This document shows positions 1-11,650 of a stretch of 64,000 bases of DNA, piece after piece; position 1 is the first letter of the stretch, and the number at the start of each line of letters is the position of its first letter. Source of the DNA: Glycine soja (taxonomy: Eukaryota > Streptophyta > Magnoliopsida > Fabales > Fabaceae); assembly GCF_004193775.1 (NCBI RefSeq), contig NC_041010.1:992001-1056000 (forward strand), read 5' to 3'. The notes under the pieces are model-generated. The model was given only the letters and a program-made list of their open reading frames with translations, ran no database searches and was not told the DNA's origin. The translations under genes and the position numbers were made by a program.

Positions 1-3000
1 CTAGAATCCATTTTTGTGATCAATAGATATTGGAAATCACATGAGGGCGCTTGAATAATATATCCTAGTTATATGAATCTATGATGGGTAGAACCATTGT
101 GACTTCTCATGAAACAATAGGTCTCCTCATCTCTTTCTCTTAAATATACGTCTTGGGACATATGTTATTGAATTAAAGTTTCGAAGTATCATTTTTCCCA
201 TCTATCTTGAGAAAGATCCTACTCCAAATTCTTGATATTCAAACCATTTTTGAAAGTCAGAATATTATGTTTTCAAAAGGTATGCACCATTTTTTTTCTT
301 CTAATTATTTGATGTTCTAAATTCATGCTTCATGATCCAATTCTTGAATAATTAATGCTGTTTGAGTTTGTTAATGTCCTAAATTATCAAGACTGTGTAC
401 TCTTCCCATTCTTCCAATTCATGGATATGGATCATAACAGAAGGCCTTACATCCTTCATGGAAGTGGAAATGTTTCTGTATGTAAATGGTTTCACATATT
501 GTAATACTGGATACTTCATATTCATGAATCATGAATACACTTGATGCAGTACATGTTGCTCCTTCAATATCAAAGTGTTACAATGACTAGCATATTCTTA
601 CTATCATGCATCTGTGCAGTAACGAAGGGAAATTAAGATAAAGGTTGAGGACTTGAGGTACAACATAAATAGGATGGGTTTCTTATGATACCAGTGTATT
701 AACTCTTCAATTGAATTTGTTTATGATGGCCTATGAGCTTTCCACCCCTGGAAATAACATGTCAATTCGAAAAACATTGACCCCTCTTGGATTGGATCAA
801 TCGAACCAAATCATACTACTTATCGTGCAAAGGTGAATTTTATTTACAAATTTGTTTTTGCTTTAAATTAAGGTATTTTTTTTCTTCACTTTATCAAGTT
901 TGATGGAAATCTAATGAATTACCTGCAATTGGAGTTTTAGACACCTGCAGAATTACAGATTTCTCAATGTGGCATCAAAATTCTTAGTTTTTTATATTGT
1001 TATGATATTCATTATCATACTGATTGTCGAAACATATTTCATTTCGTATCAATGTTATTGTTTATAACAGTGGCATATTCACCTTGTGTGTCATAATTCA
1101 AGACAATTTGAAGTCTATTGAATATAAGGGCAACATATATGCAATTTTCAGAGTTTTAGAATCATACCTTCGCTTAGTGAAATTTAACTTATGTCTGATG
1201 GAGGCATTTACATAACAAATGTAACCTCATTCATTTGATCCATTCGATCTTAGTTAGAAGTTAATACACATGTTTACTCCTTTTCTACAAGTTAGAATTG
1301 GTATTATGATGTGCTCCTTTTGTTTGCAGGATACGAGGAGCTTGACTTTGGTGTATCATTTTGGATTTGCTCACCTATGGTTTAAGGGTCTCACCTAATA
1401 TATCATGTTTCGTTACTTTGTCTTGTAATGTGAATCAGCATGAAGAAAACTAACACCTGGCTGGTACTTAAACAGTTTAGACAAAGAGCATTCCAAGCTG
1501 CTGCAACTCAAATATGAATGAGGGTAGTTGCACGAATGATTAGATCTTGATACTTCCAATTTAGCTTTGATTTTACAATTTTTTTCCCTTTAATGCAAAT
1601 TCTTTTGCAATCTTTTAAAGCAAACATTCCACGCATATTGTTACTTGGCCTCTCGATTTTCTTTACACTGTTTCTTGTTGATTGGAGTAGGTTACTAGGA
1701 CACAATGATAGTATGACTTGATTTTAGGACCATTTTTTTTTTAACCAAGGACTATTGTTAGTGTTGAATTACCATGGCAGTTATAATGCAACACGTATAT
1801 AGATTCTTTGTTAAGTTCAAATGTTCAATTGATGACATACATATAACTACAACTAATCAATTACCCGTTTTCATTGCAGTATTTTCTGTTGTTTTGATGC
1901 TTCAGTTGTAGCATTTCTACTTTATTAGTTAACTGATCTGAGGGGATGGGAACTAGCCAAACCTGATAACTAGCTCGGTATCTGAAATAATGTTTTTGAA
2001 ACAATTGGACGGTAACATAATTCTTTTTTTTTTTTATGTAAGAGGTTATTTCAGTTTTGACTAATTCAACTTGATTTGGGTTAAGATTGGATGGGAGAGA
2101 CTTTTTCATTCACAAGACTTGAAAAGTGATTTTAATTAACATAATGTTTGCTTAAAAAAAAAAAAGGAAGAAATGGAGAAATTATGATATAATTTGAGAT
2201 CGTGTGAAATGGAATAAATTCTATGTGACACGTGAAAATTAGATAGGATCACTTGATTTTGAATTATATAATTTTTTTTAGAGAATGACAAAAAAAATGA
2301 TAAACACACAGACATATTAATTGAGAAAAGTTAAGAATAGTATGATAAACACTCAAAAATATTAATCTAGAGAATAAAAGTAAATAAGTTTTCAAAATAA
2401 TTTTTTTATAAATTTGTTTCTCTTCCCTTTAATTTACTTAATATTGGAAGGGGAAAAAAAGTGGAAGGAAAGGAATATTAATCCTCTCATTTCCTCATCC
2501 CATCTCCTCCAACGAAAATTATAAAAATCACTCTCTTTCATTAGTGTCGGTTCGCATGAATTTCAACGAAACTAAAAATTTAAATTAAAAGAAAATCATC
2601 TGAAAATAATAAATTTAAAAATTATAAAAATATTTATGCATATATAATTAATTACGTATAATACTAAAGAATATAAATATACAAATACAATTTATTTAAA
2701 TTAACTATACATATTTTTATAATTTCAAATATTTTATAAATATTTTATTTATATAAAAAAATATGATTTGATTTAAAAATATTAGTGCACCCTTATATAA
2801 TAAATTCAACTCTTCACTTTTGAAATGGAATGATTCTGTGCATGTATTTTTCTCTCATATACACCCACACCTCTTCTTCATTTTATAATACATGTATAGC
2901 TTCTAAACTTTCATAAATATTTTTTCTGAATAAATTGAATAAATATTTTATTCAATTTTAATTTTAATTTTTTTTGAAATATTTAAAAATCATATTGGAA

Positions 3001-5530
3001 TAAGTAATAACCTTATTTAATTAAAATAATTTTTAAAACTAAAATTTTGGATATTTTTATTTTTATTTAAGTTATACTTATATTCTTAATAAAATGTTTT
3101 TTAACAATTAAAATACTTTTCAAAATTTATATATTTTACAAATATAACACATGATACTTGTTAGTTGTTACTTCTTACACAATTTACATGGCAATTGCTT
3201 GTTATGTTAACAACGTGACGGTGCCGACACGATTCTTGGCTCTGGCTTAGTAGACTTGAGATAGTTTGGGATCACATGCTATTAAGTGTTAATAACTCTG
3301 AGCACTAGTTTACCACTTTACTTAAATTTTAGCCATTTTAATTAACATATCTGTCCAAAGCATGTGATGATGCTGGTGGAAGAAGAAGGTGACAATTTTT
3401 GGTGGCATTGTAGCTTGGAAAGAATTTGGAAAGAAATAATGATGATGCCTAAACATTAAGATGACCCCATAATTGAGTTTTGGTTCCTTATGGTGGGTAT
3501 ACGTATTATTTATTATTTATACATTATTGTATGACCTCATCATGCATCACATGATTAATTAATAGAGACCCCATTTTCCGCAGCAGATTGCTACTTGGCC
3601 TTTGTTGTGTAATATTCCACTTTTCATTCATGTTTTCAACTCGATCGACGTTACGTCTATGATAATTCAACTTTTTTTTTTTCGATTTGGTAAAAAAGCT
3701 ACTATATTTTTACGGGATTGAAACGTATTCTATTATCGAACGACAATTCTAATCAAGGAAGAAAGAACAGAGAAAATAAATTATGTGAACTTTGGTACAA
3801 CAAACTAGGAAAGAAAAACTATTGAATAATTGAAGCCAGAGTTGTGTTGATCGAATTGCATTAAATTCTGTGAAATTATTAATAACATAAACTAATATAT
3901 TATATTTAGTTGAAAGCAACTTTTGTATAAAAAATGTAGATTGTCAAGCTCAGGTCCCTTTCTAAATTTATCTTCTGCAACAAGAAATTAAACTTTTTCT
4001 TCTAATATTACATTCAACGTCTTTTTATCAAGAGGCTAAATTAACGCGGTTGACAAAGTAAAGTAGAAGAAAAAGAAAAGAGAGAGAGTTAAGAGTGAAA
4101 TTATTTTTTAATTGTTTGATAGAAGAGAAAATGAAAGAATAGGTGATGTTTGATTTGGTTTAAGTCTTGTTTTCATTTTTAAAGAAAATTAAAAATAAGA
4201 GTAAAAATACATTTGTTTAAAAATTACATTAATAAATATTTTTTCTAAACAGATTTCTTAAAATTGAAAATAACAAATAAAATTTTTCAGACTTTTTTTT
4301 TGAAGAATGAAAAAATGGTAATACCTTTACATATTTTCTAAATTTTAAAATTTTGAAAATAAAAATTATTTTCATCAAATGAAAATAAAAACAGAAAAGA
4401 AACACTTCTCAAATCAAGCGTGACCTAAACTTTCTCTTCTTATATTGAACAGAATTAAGAGAAATTAAAGAAATATATATTTATAAAATGGCATAATTTT
4501 TGTTAGCAAACATAAAATATAATAAAAACATAACATATGCTCTCAATAACAAAAAGAATCTAGTCAAGACATAAGATAAATTAAAATAATAATAATAATT
4601 AAAAATCAATTACTACTTAAAATAAAATAAAATTAGCAATACAAATTATCTCAAGAGTATTTATTCACACACTCCCCTTTTTTTTGTAACCTGGGAAGAA
4701 ATAAATTTTAGCATGGACCACAAAAACTTATTTTCCTTCTTTGTTTATATGATATCCAAATCAGGAGAAACACTTCCTTCCCATTCTTTTATTTTCTTTG
4801 TAACCAAAAATAGAATAATTGCATAAATGTCGATAGATCACCCCTTGGCCCTTGATAGCCATGATCTAATTTAACTTCGGTATGTATTATTTTTATTCTA
4901 TAAATACCTTGAAAACTTTTACTTTTGTGAAAAAAAACTTCATTCATACATCACATTTTATTATCTGGTTGTGCTCGTTCAAATTCTGTTCAGGTTCATG
5001 GATTTAATCGGGTGGGAAAAGTAGAAACTATGGGCAAAGGAAAAAAAATCATGGTTGTCAATTTGTCATCATTGTCTTTATGAGGTCATTGATTATTGAT
5101 CAATAACTACTAAAGCTTCTCAACAACAACTAAAAAAAAAACTACTAAACCATGACACAATTAACCAACACCAATTCAAATTTATCTACCGAACAATATG
5201 CGATAAGGCAATTTAGCTGCTGCTACCTTCCCAAGTCCCAACCAATATTCTCATAGCAAATTAAATCATATAATGTAAAGAACTCTTAACAACTGATATA
5301 GATCAATGTGTTTGTTTTATCTATGCAATTATATAAAAAAAAATGTACGAAAAAGAATATATTAAATAATGTAAACTGCTTCCTTATTATGTATGACCTT
5401 ACCCACTAAAAAGTACTGGTGGGTGATTTTTTATTTTTTTTGTTGGTTAGAAAGTTAATTACTTTCAACAAAATCAATCTAAAAAGGCAAATCCAATCCA
5501 CTGAGTAGTCAGAAGATTCCTTGTTGGTAA
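1..5530. other. Intergenic, no gene supported
   Basis: No reading frame here shows a recognisable domain or a splice-compatible chain of exons. Bases 1 to about 2150 are less AT-rich than the rest and contain an acceptor-like tract ending at about 1329, so a 3' UTR or intron of a gene lying off the left edge is possible but unproven. From about 2150 to 5530 the sequence is very AT-rich with long A and T runs and no identifiable repeat that I could delimit. Confidence 0.5.
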
Positions 5531-5535
5531 AGAAA

Positions 5536-5547
5536 CTTTATTTTATT
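5536..5547 (-). terminator. Candidate poly(A) signal for the Pi21-like HIPP gene
   Basis: Reading the minus strand, an AATAAA-type hexamer lies about 250 bases past the stop codon of the gene at 5797-6952. Position and orientation fit a plant polyadenylation signal. The region is AT-rich, so a chance match is possible. Confidence 0.3.
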
Positions 5548-5796
5548 AACTCATGGAACGAAAAAAAAAAAACATCACTGCAGTATAGCATTTATAACCA
5601 TTGATTAAATAACCTTATTTTTCTTTTCCCCCCTCATTGTTTTTTTTTTCTCTCGTCGAATTTTAAATAACAAAAACAGAGAAATACTAGCTCATTGGAT
5701 TGAACGTGATTAAACATGATGATAATTGAGAGAAATTGTGAATGGCCACCATCATTTACAGATCCCAACAATAATGCAACGCCGTGGATGTAATTG

Positions 5797-6952
5797 TCAC
5801 ATAATTGTGCATCCTTGTGGATTCTCTTCGCTGAAATATTGATCACAACGGTTCCCATAACAGGGTCTGCCTCCACTGTAACTATCGTAAACGGGCCTTG
5901 CATAGTAACCGTCGTAACAGAGCATGGGCCCACCGTACTCGTAGCCAGGCCCAACGGGCCTGCCTCCGTAGCACGGAGGAGGAGCATAGAGCATCCCAAC
6001 TGGGACCGCCATCGGTGCCGCTATATGTGGCTGCACAGGTAACGGCGCGGGTGTTGGCTTATCCTTGGGCTTCTCGGGCCCGGGCTTAGGCTTCTCCCCA
6101 CCGTCCTTCTTTTTTTCGGGCTCTTCCTTGGGCTTCTCGCCACCACCGTCCTTCTTTTTCTCGGGCTCGGTCTTGGGCTTTTCGGCTTTGGGAGGGTCTG
6201 CTTTAGGCTTCTCTGGGTCTTTCTTTTTCTCGGGCTCGGCCTTGGGTTTCTCGGCCTCCTTCTTCTCGGGCCCGGCGGGCTTGGGCTTGGGCGGTTCCAG
6301 TATCTCAATGCTTTTGATTGAGCCTCCACCTTTGTAGCAAAGCTTGTCTCTTATCTTCTCTGGGCTGCAACACACCACTGTGATGAACACAATGTTTTCC
6401 TTCTCATCGAACTTCTGGTCCCGAATTTCTCTTGTTCACAAAATTTCAACACCCAAAAATTAACTCAATTTGATACCCTCTTAATTTTTAACTCCAAATA
6501 AATGCATGCAAATTGAAAAAAAAAAAATCATTTCACAATTCTGATTCTAATATATATAAAATTACATGCATGAAAAAAAAAAGCAAGGGGTGATGGCACT
6601 CACGAGGGTACTTGCCGAGAAGTTTCTTAACCTTCTTGTAGCATTTCTCACACTCAAGATCAACCTTGAGTTTCATGATGGTCACCTGAATTAATGTGTT
6701 CAACAAAACCACCCATTAGAATTATTGCACACTATGTATCCAAAGTGAACCAAACTCATGATTGTGGCATAGAATAGAAGAATGGCATCATCATTTGGTT
6801 ATGTTACAAGCAGAAGAATTGAAATCACATTTTCATTATGTAAACAAGGACAATAAATAATGGACATTAATCCAAAAGGGTATGTTTTGGAGATAGAAAT
6901 TAAAGAGTGATAATTCAGATGACAATTGAAAGCTGTGTACCTTTTCAGCCAT
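5797..6952 (-). CDS. Heavy-metal-associated isoprenylated plant protein, Pi21-like (single HMA domain)
   Basis: Three exons on the minus strand: 6941-6952, 6604-6685 and 5797-6428, all with GT-AG borders, giving 241 residues. The HMA domain covers about residues 4-73, with the metal-binding pair C16 and C19 in LECEKC; the usual Met two residues before the first Cys is replaced by Leu. The block PQIRDQ followed by FITVVCCSPEKIRDK is typical of the Pi21-like branch. About residues 76-160 form a Pro/Lys/Glu-rich linker with repeated EKPK and PEKKKDGG units. The tail is Gly/Tyr/Pro-rich and ends in CTIM, a CaaX box, so farnesylation and membrane attachment are expected. In rice, Pi21 is a negative regulator of blast resistance; the role of this homologue is inference. 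The tiny 12-base first exon was set by phase and by the MAEKVTIMKLKVDLEC start common in the family. Confidence 0.93.
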
Positions 6953-7458
6953 GGTTTTGTGGATAAGAGATGAGATCTGAGGCTCAGGTGTAATGCAGAC
7001 AAAAGTGATGAGAGCAAACCAACACAGAGGGAAAGTGACAGAAAAGCAAAACTTAAGAAGGCATTAGCACACCACGTTCACCAATCAAACTCCAACACGT
7101 AGTCCCACAAAGTTGAATTTCATGCTAAGGTTGTATTTACACTTGAGGGTGGCCAGAACCGAAGAATGTGTCTAATGTCTATGCTGTTAAATACTTATAG
7201 TAACACACAAGATTGGATTGATGATGGCTTCGCAACTCAGCACATAGCTTCTATAACTCCCATGTGCTGTTTTGGTTGACACGCCAAATCTTGTTGACTC
7301 AATGCACCTTCCTCAATCCCTATAAATACTAATCAATTAAATGCCTACAAAATACTTACCATGATTATTTTTCAATATTTTTATTCATGTTTGCATTATG
7401 GTTTTTATGAGTTTTGTTGTGTGCAATAATGATCATGCACTACCGCATGCCGACCGTA

Positions 7459-7464
7459 CACGTG
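7459..7464. promoter_or_regulatory. G-box (CACGTG) upstream of the Pi21-like HIPP
   Basis: A perfect palindromic CACGTG lies about 510 bases upstream of the start codon at 6952. G-boxes bind bZIP and bHLH factors and often act in ABA, light or jasmonate responses. Activity here is only inferred from position, and other CACGTG sites occur in the window away from gene starts. Confidence 0.3.
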
Positions 7465-7479
7465 TCTCAACGCATAGTG

Positions 7480-9050
7480 TCTCACTAGCATCTACTCTAA
7501 TGAACCAAACCATCTACTACTATATGATGTCAGGATCCTATAATATTTGTACTAGTATACCGAAGAGATCATGATCCATTCATTGGTCACTAATGAATAT
7601 AGACCAAACTATCGATGTTTTTAATGTTGTTTGGAGGGTGAATTGAATTGAGTAAAGCAACCAATATCTAATTAATTGGTTGTAGATGAAGTAGGAGTTG
7701 ATGAGACTCGAGGACTGTGGTCCGAATTTGTGGACTCTAATGATTCCACATTTTTCTTTGAGGTAGTGAAAGCTAATCATAGTCTCTAACCGAATCTGAT
7801 GGGTGCTAGTTGCAACTTGTGTTAACGCGGTTTGATCATGAAGATATATATGGTTTTTTTAGCTGGAGGTTACACTATTAATTGGACCCTTTTCTCTATA
7901 CATGACACCTCCCCATCTTTTTCTTTCGGTTGTCATTTTTTTTTTTTTTTGAGTTTGGCGATTGTATTTTTCTCTCATTTTGTTTGTTTCTGGTTGATAA
8001 AATGCTCCATCTAGGGTCACACGAAACATGATGTTTTTGGTTACAACCTCTCAAATTATTACACACTATGAAACATGCATACATGATGCTTAAAATACTT
8101 GTCGTGATAGATTGGTCATTGGATGTCCATAAGATAATGATCGGTTTAAATGGTATCGGCGTGGGTTCAGATGATTTTAGCGTCATCCAAAATCTTGTTT
8201 GGTAGATAGTCTTTTTTATGGAATTTTTTTATGCTTAAACAATGGTTAATGAATTACAGATTTACAGCACGTACAGTAAAATTATTGAACTTTTAAAATA
8301 AACTCTAGATTAATTTTAAGGCAACTGGTGTAGAATGTTCATCTCGATTTTCTATGTCACATATTACATTCAATTTTCTAGGAATAGATTTCAATGTTAA
8401 AAATAATCATTTTTTTTTACTAATGTTGATTTTGAATTCAATTATCATGTCTAATCAAAATATGAATTGTGTAAACTATTGCATATTTAGCTAGAGTTTA
8501 ACAAGCATGTAAAGTAAATGTTTTTATACTGTTAAAAAATTTAAAATAATATTTGATAAAAAATTAAAATAATTATCATTAATAAATTTATCAGACGATT
8601 TGTAATTTGGATGTGAATAAATTTTATTCATTTAGTTGACCAATTATTTGGCTCCCAAACTTTTTTATTCGAGCTCCTACAACAGCAATATGAGGTAATT
8701 TCCTGAAAAATTTGTAATATAGCTTGATAATAACCATAGGCAATGGTATCGAACAAGTCTCATAAGCCCTAACACAAATAAAATGAAGGCTTTTGCTAAA
8801 CACACTCAATATTTACTTATACACCTCCTTCTATGTCCCTTCACTCCCTTGTACTCTCTTTCAGTTCGTATCTATTTGTTCTCGTTTCTATGTTTGCATC
8901 ATATCAATGTCGTGAGGCTTCCAAAATCGTCATCCAAGACGGTGTTCTACTATTTTCTCTTTTTCCATCAACCCCTTTGGACCTCCATATGCCATCATGG
9001 GCGACGACGTTTGTCTTTGAAAATTAAAACCCAAAACTAATTCAAGCAAA
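7480..9050. other. Intergenic, no gene supported
   Basis: Only short reading frames occur here and none resembles a known protein. The stretch is AT-rich from about 8200 to 8640 and more balanced from about 8780 to 9020, next to the possible gene fragment at 9056-9437. Confidence 0.45.
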
Positions 9051-9055
9051 AAATA

Positions 9056-9437
9056 TTAACTTGTGAATTTGTTCAACTTCCCAAGAGCAGAGATCTTAGA
9101 AAGAAACTGAGAGAAACCATCACGTGGAGGGGGTTTTCCAGGATCGTGAGTTCCGAAGCTGGAAGGAGAATCGATGAAGCAAGATGTGCCAATGATGGTA
9201 ATGGGGATTAGCATCTCTTGCAACGCCAAATCGGAGAGGTCACCTGATGCCAAAAAAAGCTTGACCCTTATACTCAGCGTCGTCGCCGTAGCGAATGAGA
9301 GAGAGAGAAGAGGAAGAAGCAGTGGACGTACCCTTTCGATCTCCAACTTCACCCTCTTCATCAGATGTGCTCATCGTCGACAAGGAACTTCACTGCAAGT
9401 GGAGACAATGACAACAACAAATCTGAGATTATATTGA
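9056..9437 (-). pseudogene. Possible exon-like gene fragment, unidentified
   Basis: The minus strand has an unusually GC-rich patch with an open frame of about 100 residues from 9361 to 9056 starting at ATG. A second frame opens with ATG just upstream (reading MSTSDEEGEVGD) and shifts out of phase. A GTACGT donor-like site lies between them near 9330, so the patch could be the first exons of a broken or captured gene. I do not recognise the family. It sits directly beside the repeat at 9500-9840, which suggests a fragment moved or cut by a mobile element. It could equally be a lineage-specific or non-coding transcript. Confidence 0.25.
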
Positions 9438-9499
9438 GGGACTCCGCGCTCGAAGTTCTCTCTCTTTCATCTATGTTTGGCTAGGGTTCTTGATGCAAT

Positions 9500-9840
9500 C
9501 CTACCCCACAAGGACATTGGATAGAAAACTCCAAGTAGATTGGGCTAGAGATGCAAGAAAAGACCCTAGGGTTTTTATGAGCCTTAGGGTAGATTTCGGG
9601 CCCATAGGCTAAGTATGAGCTCACTTATCTTTGTAAATATTAGATTAATGTTTCATTATTTTTGAGCCTTGTATTTAGGGCTCTATAATGTAGGTAGGGT
9701 ACCCTAGAAATATAGGATTTTTCAGCCCTTGTATTTTAGGGCACCTAGACTAGTTTTTGTATTAGGGGTAATTTTGTAATTTCACATGCACTAAGTGTAT
9801 TAGGGGTAGTTTTACATCAGTTCTATTCTTCACTTGTTTA
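9500..9840 (+). repeat. Dispersed-repeat-like block with internal short duplications
   Basis: A distinct stretch rich in CCTAGGG, TTAGGG and TTGTATT motifs. It contains internal near-duplicates: GCCTTGTATTTAGGG near 9666 recurs at about 9725, and GTATTAGGGGTA occurs at 9759 and again at 9797. From memory it resembles a family common in soybean intergenic DNA, possibly LTR-derived, but I could not compare copies and cannot set exact ends or see target-site duplications. Confidence 0.45.
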
Positions 9841-11180
9841 TTCTGAAATCTAAGATTGTTTTGAGAATTGTTTTTTGACTTGTTTGTTTGTCGGGAATAA
9901 TCAGTATAAAATACAAACTTGGTTTATCATTGGATTATTTTGTGGCATGAATTTGGAGAGATCAATGTTGGACTGAAAAGATTGGGAGGGGTGGGGGTTT
10001 GAGAATTAAGGGATTATTCATCATCATAAATCCCAGGTTGACTTTTAGAGAGAGAAACATCACAGCTAGTGACGGCTTTACCTCTTGTAAGGGTGGTTCA
10101 CCATGGACATCAAAGACGGGGGTTTAAGTTTTGTCTTCTGTTGTAGGGAGAAGGGGGTGTAATAATTTTCCTAAAAAGAAAAAGAAAGGATATACTTGGA
10201 AAAAAAGAAGTGGAAGGGGGTGTAAAAATATAAATAGGAGGTGTGTTTAGGATAAGCTTAATTGAATCCGACCATGTTGCATTGCTGATGATCAGAAAAC
10301 CAAAAATTGACTACCTTAATCTGCTATACAAAAAGTAGGTTGGGCCTTTGTCAACCTTTCAATGGCTTTAGGTATATTTACCTCCCAAAATTAATTACTA
10401 TACCCCCCTTATATTTTTATATATTTTATTACTAAAATGTTCTTTATAGAAAAATAATATATATATTTACCCCCTTATATTCTTTATTTTTTAAACCCTG
10501 TTACTTCATCCTTATAATAATGATTCTTTAAACTCTATTACCCTCGATGATTCGTGTTTGGTTTCTACTCAACGTCAAATCCAATTGCAATATGCCTCAT
10601 CTCTCTTTTTCATTCTTCTAGAATTTTTAAGAGCATTATTGCAATTTTTTCTACATCATCAAAAGTCCTGGTGTACATAATTCGATCAACAAACTTCATT
10701 ACGGGCATTATAATGTGTTGTTATGTGTGAGATTTCTCTCTCGCGCGTCTATCCAAAAGCTTGACTTTATTCACGGTAATTAAGATGTTGGCTCATCAGT
10801 GATTTTTTAACTGTGTTGGTAATAGGTTCCTGCACAATAATAGTATATTCTTTAGTCATGATAACTGATAAGAACCTTTTTGAATGAAGATGTCCTCAAT
10901 TAAAATTTAATAACATGAATCCTTTTTCCCCAAAACTCTCGAGAATCCTTTTCCTGCGACATCAGCTATGTTATGTCGTGACAAACAATGGCTGGTTTCT
11001 GCAGAGGAAAAGAGAGAGGTAGAGGAAGGGAGGTAAGCAGAAACGTAATAAAGAAAATAAATTGAGAAGGATATTTAAGGAAATTCATTAAAAAAAAGGA
11101 AAAGGGAGGTATATATATCATTTGCCTCTTTCTACGTCTCTAAAACTCGCCCACTACTGTGTCGGGTTCAACATTCAAAA

Positions 11181-11650
11181 GTGACCCAAGTTGGCGGTAA
11201 AAATAGGGCTTGTGCTATTTCCACTTCCTTATTTACTAAGGCACTCACATTTCTTTTTAATTTTCTTCCAAAAATACACTCCCTTTCATCTCTCCATGGA
11301 TCTCTCTCTGTGAAAGAAAGATTTTCTACTTTCATTGCTCTACTGTTTACAAGCTTTAGAATTTCTGAAAAATAGAGGCGGGGGAGGAAGTTCTGACTCT
11401 AAGACTTCAAGTGTTAACTTTAGTCTTGTATGTAATTTTCTAACTGCACTTATTATGAAAAAGAATTTTTTCTTGCTTCAAAATGGATTGTGCATTGATA
11501 ATTAGTATTTGTATTGTCTCCTTTTTCATTGTGCTTTAAATTTGGATTATGCTATGAAAGTTGTTGAATTAGTTCTGTTTTTTCGTTCCCTGTTTTGCAG
11601 TGAACCAAGAACGGAGAAAGGGTGTTAGAGTAAAAAAAAAATCTTATCTT
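11181..11650 (+). ncRNA. Candidate spliced non-coding transcript or 5' UTR remnant
   Basis: A more balanced stretch contains a CT-rich leader-like segment. It then has a GTATGT donor at 11428-11433 and a pyrimidine-rich tract ending in TTTTGCAG at 11593-11600, spaced as a 173-base intron typical of plant genes. No long frame continues across the join, and no downstream coding exon is evident. Support is weak and rests only on splice-site quality. Confidence 0.15.

Noticed and set aside
5898..6337. Overlapping frames on both strands in the Pi21-like HIPP third exon
   Set aside because: They are shadows of the Pro/Lys/Glu repeat region in other frames.
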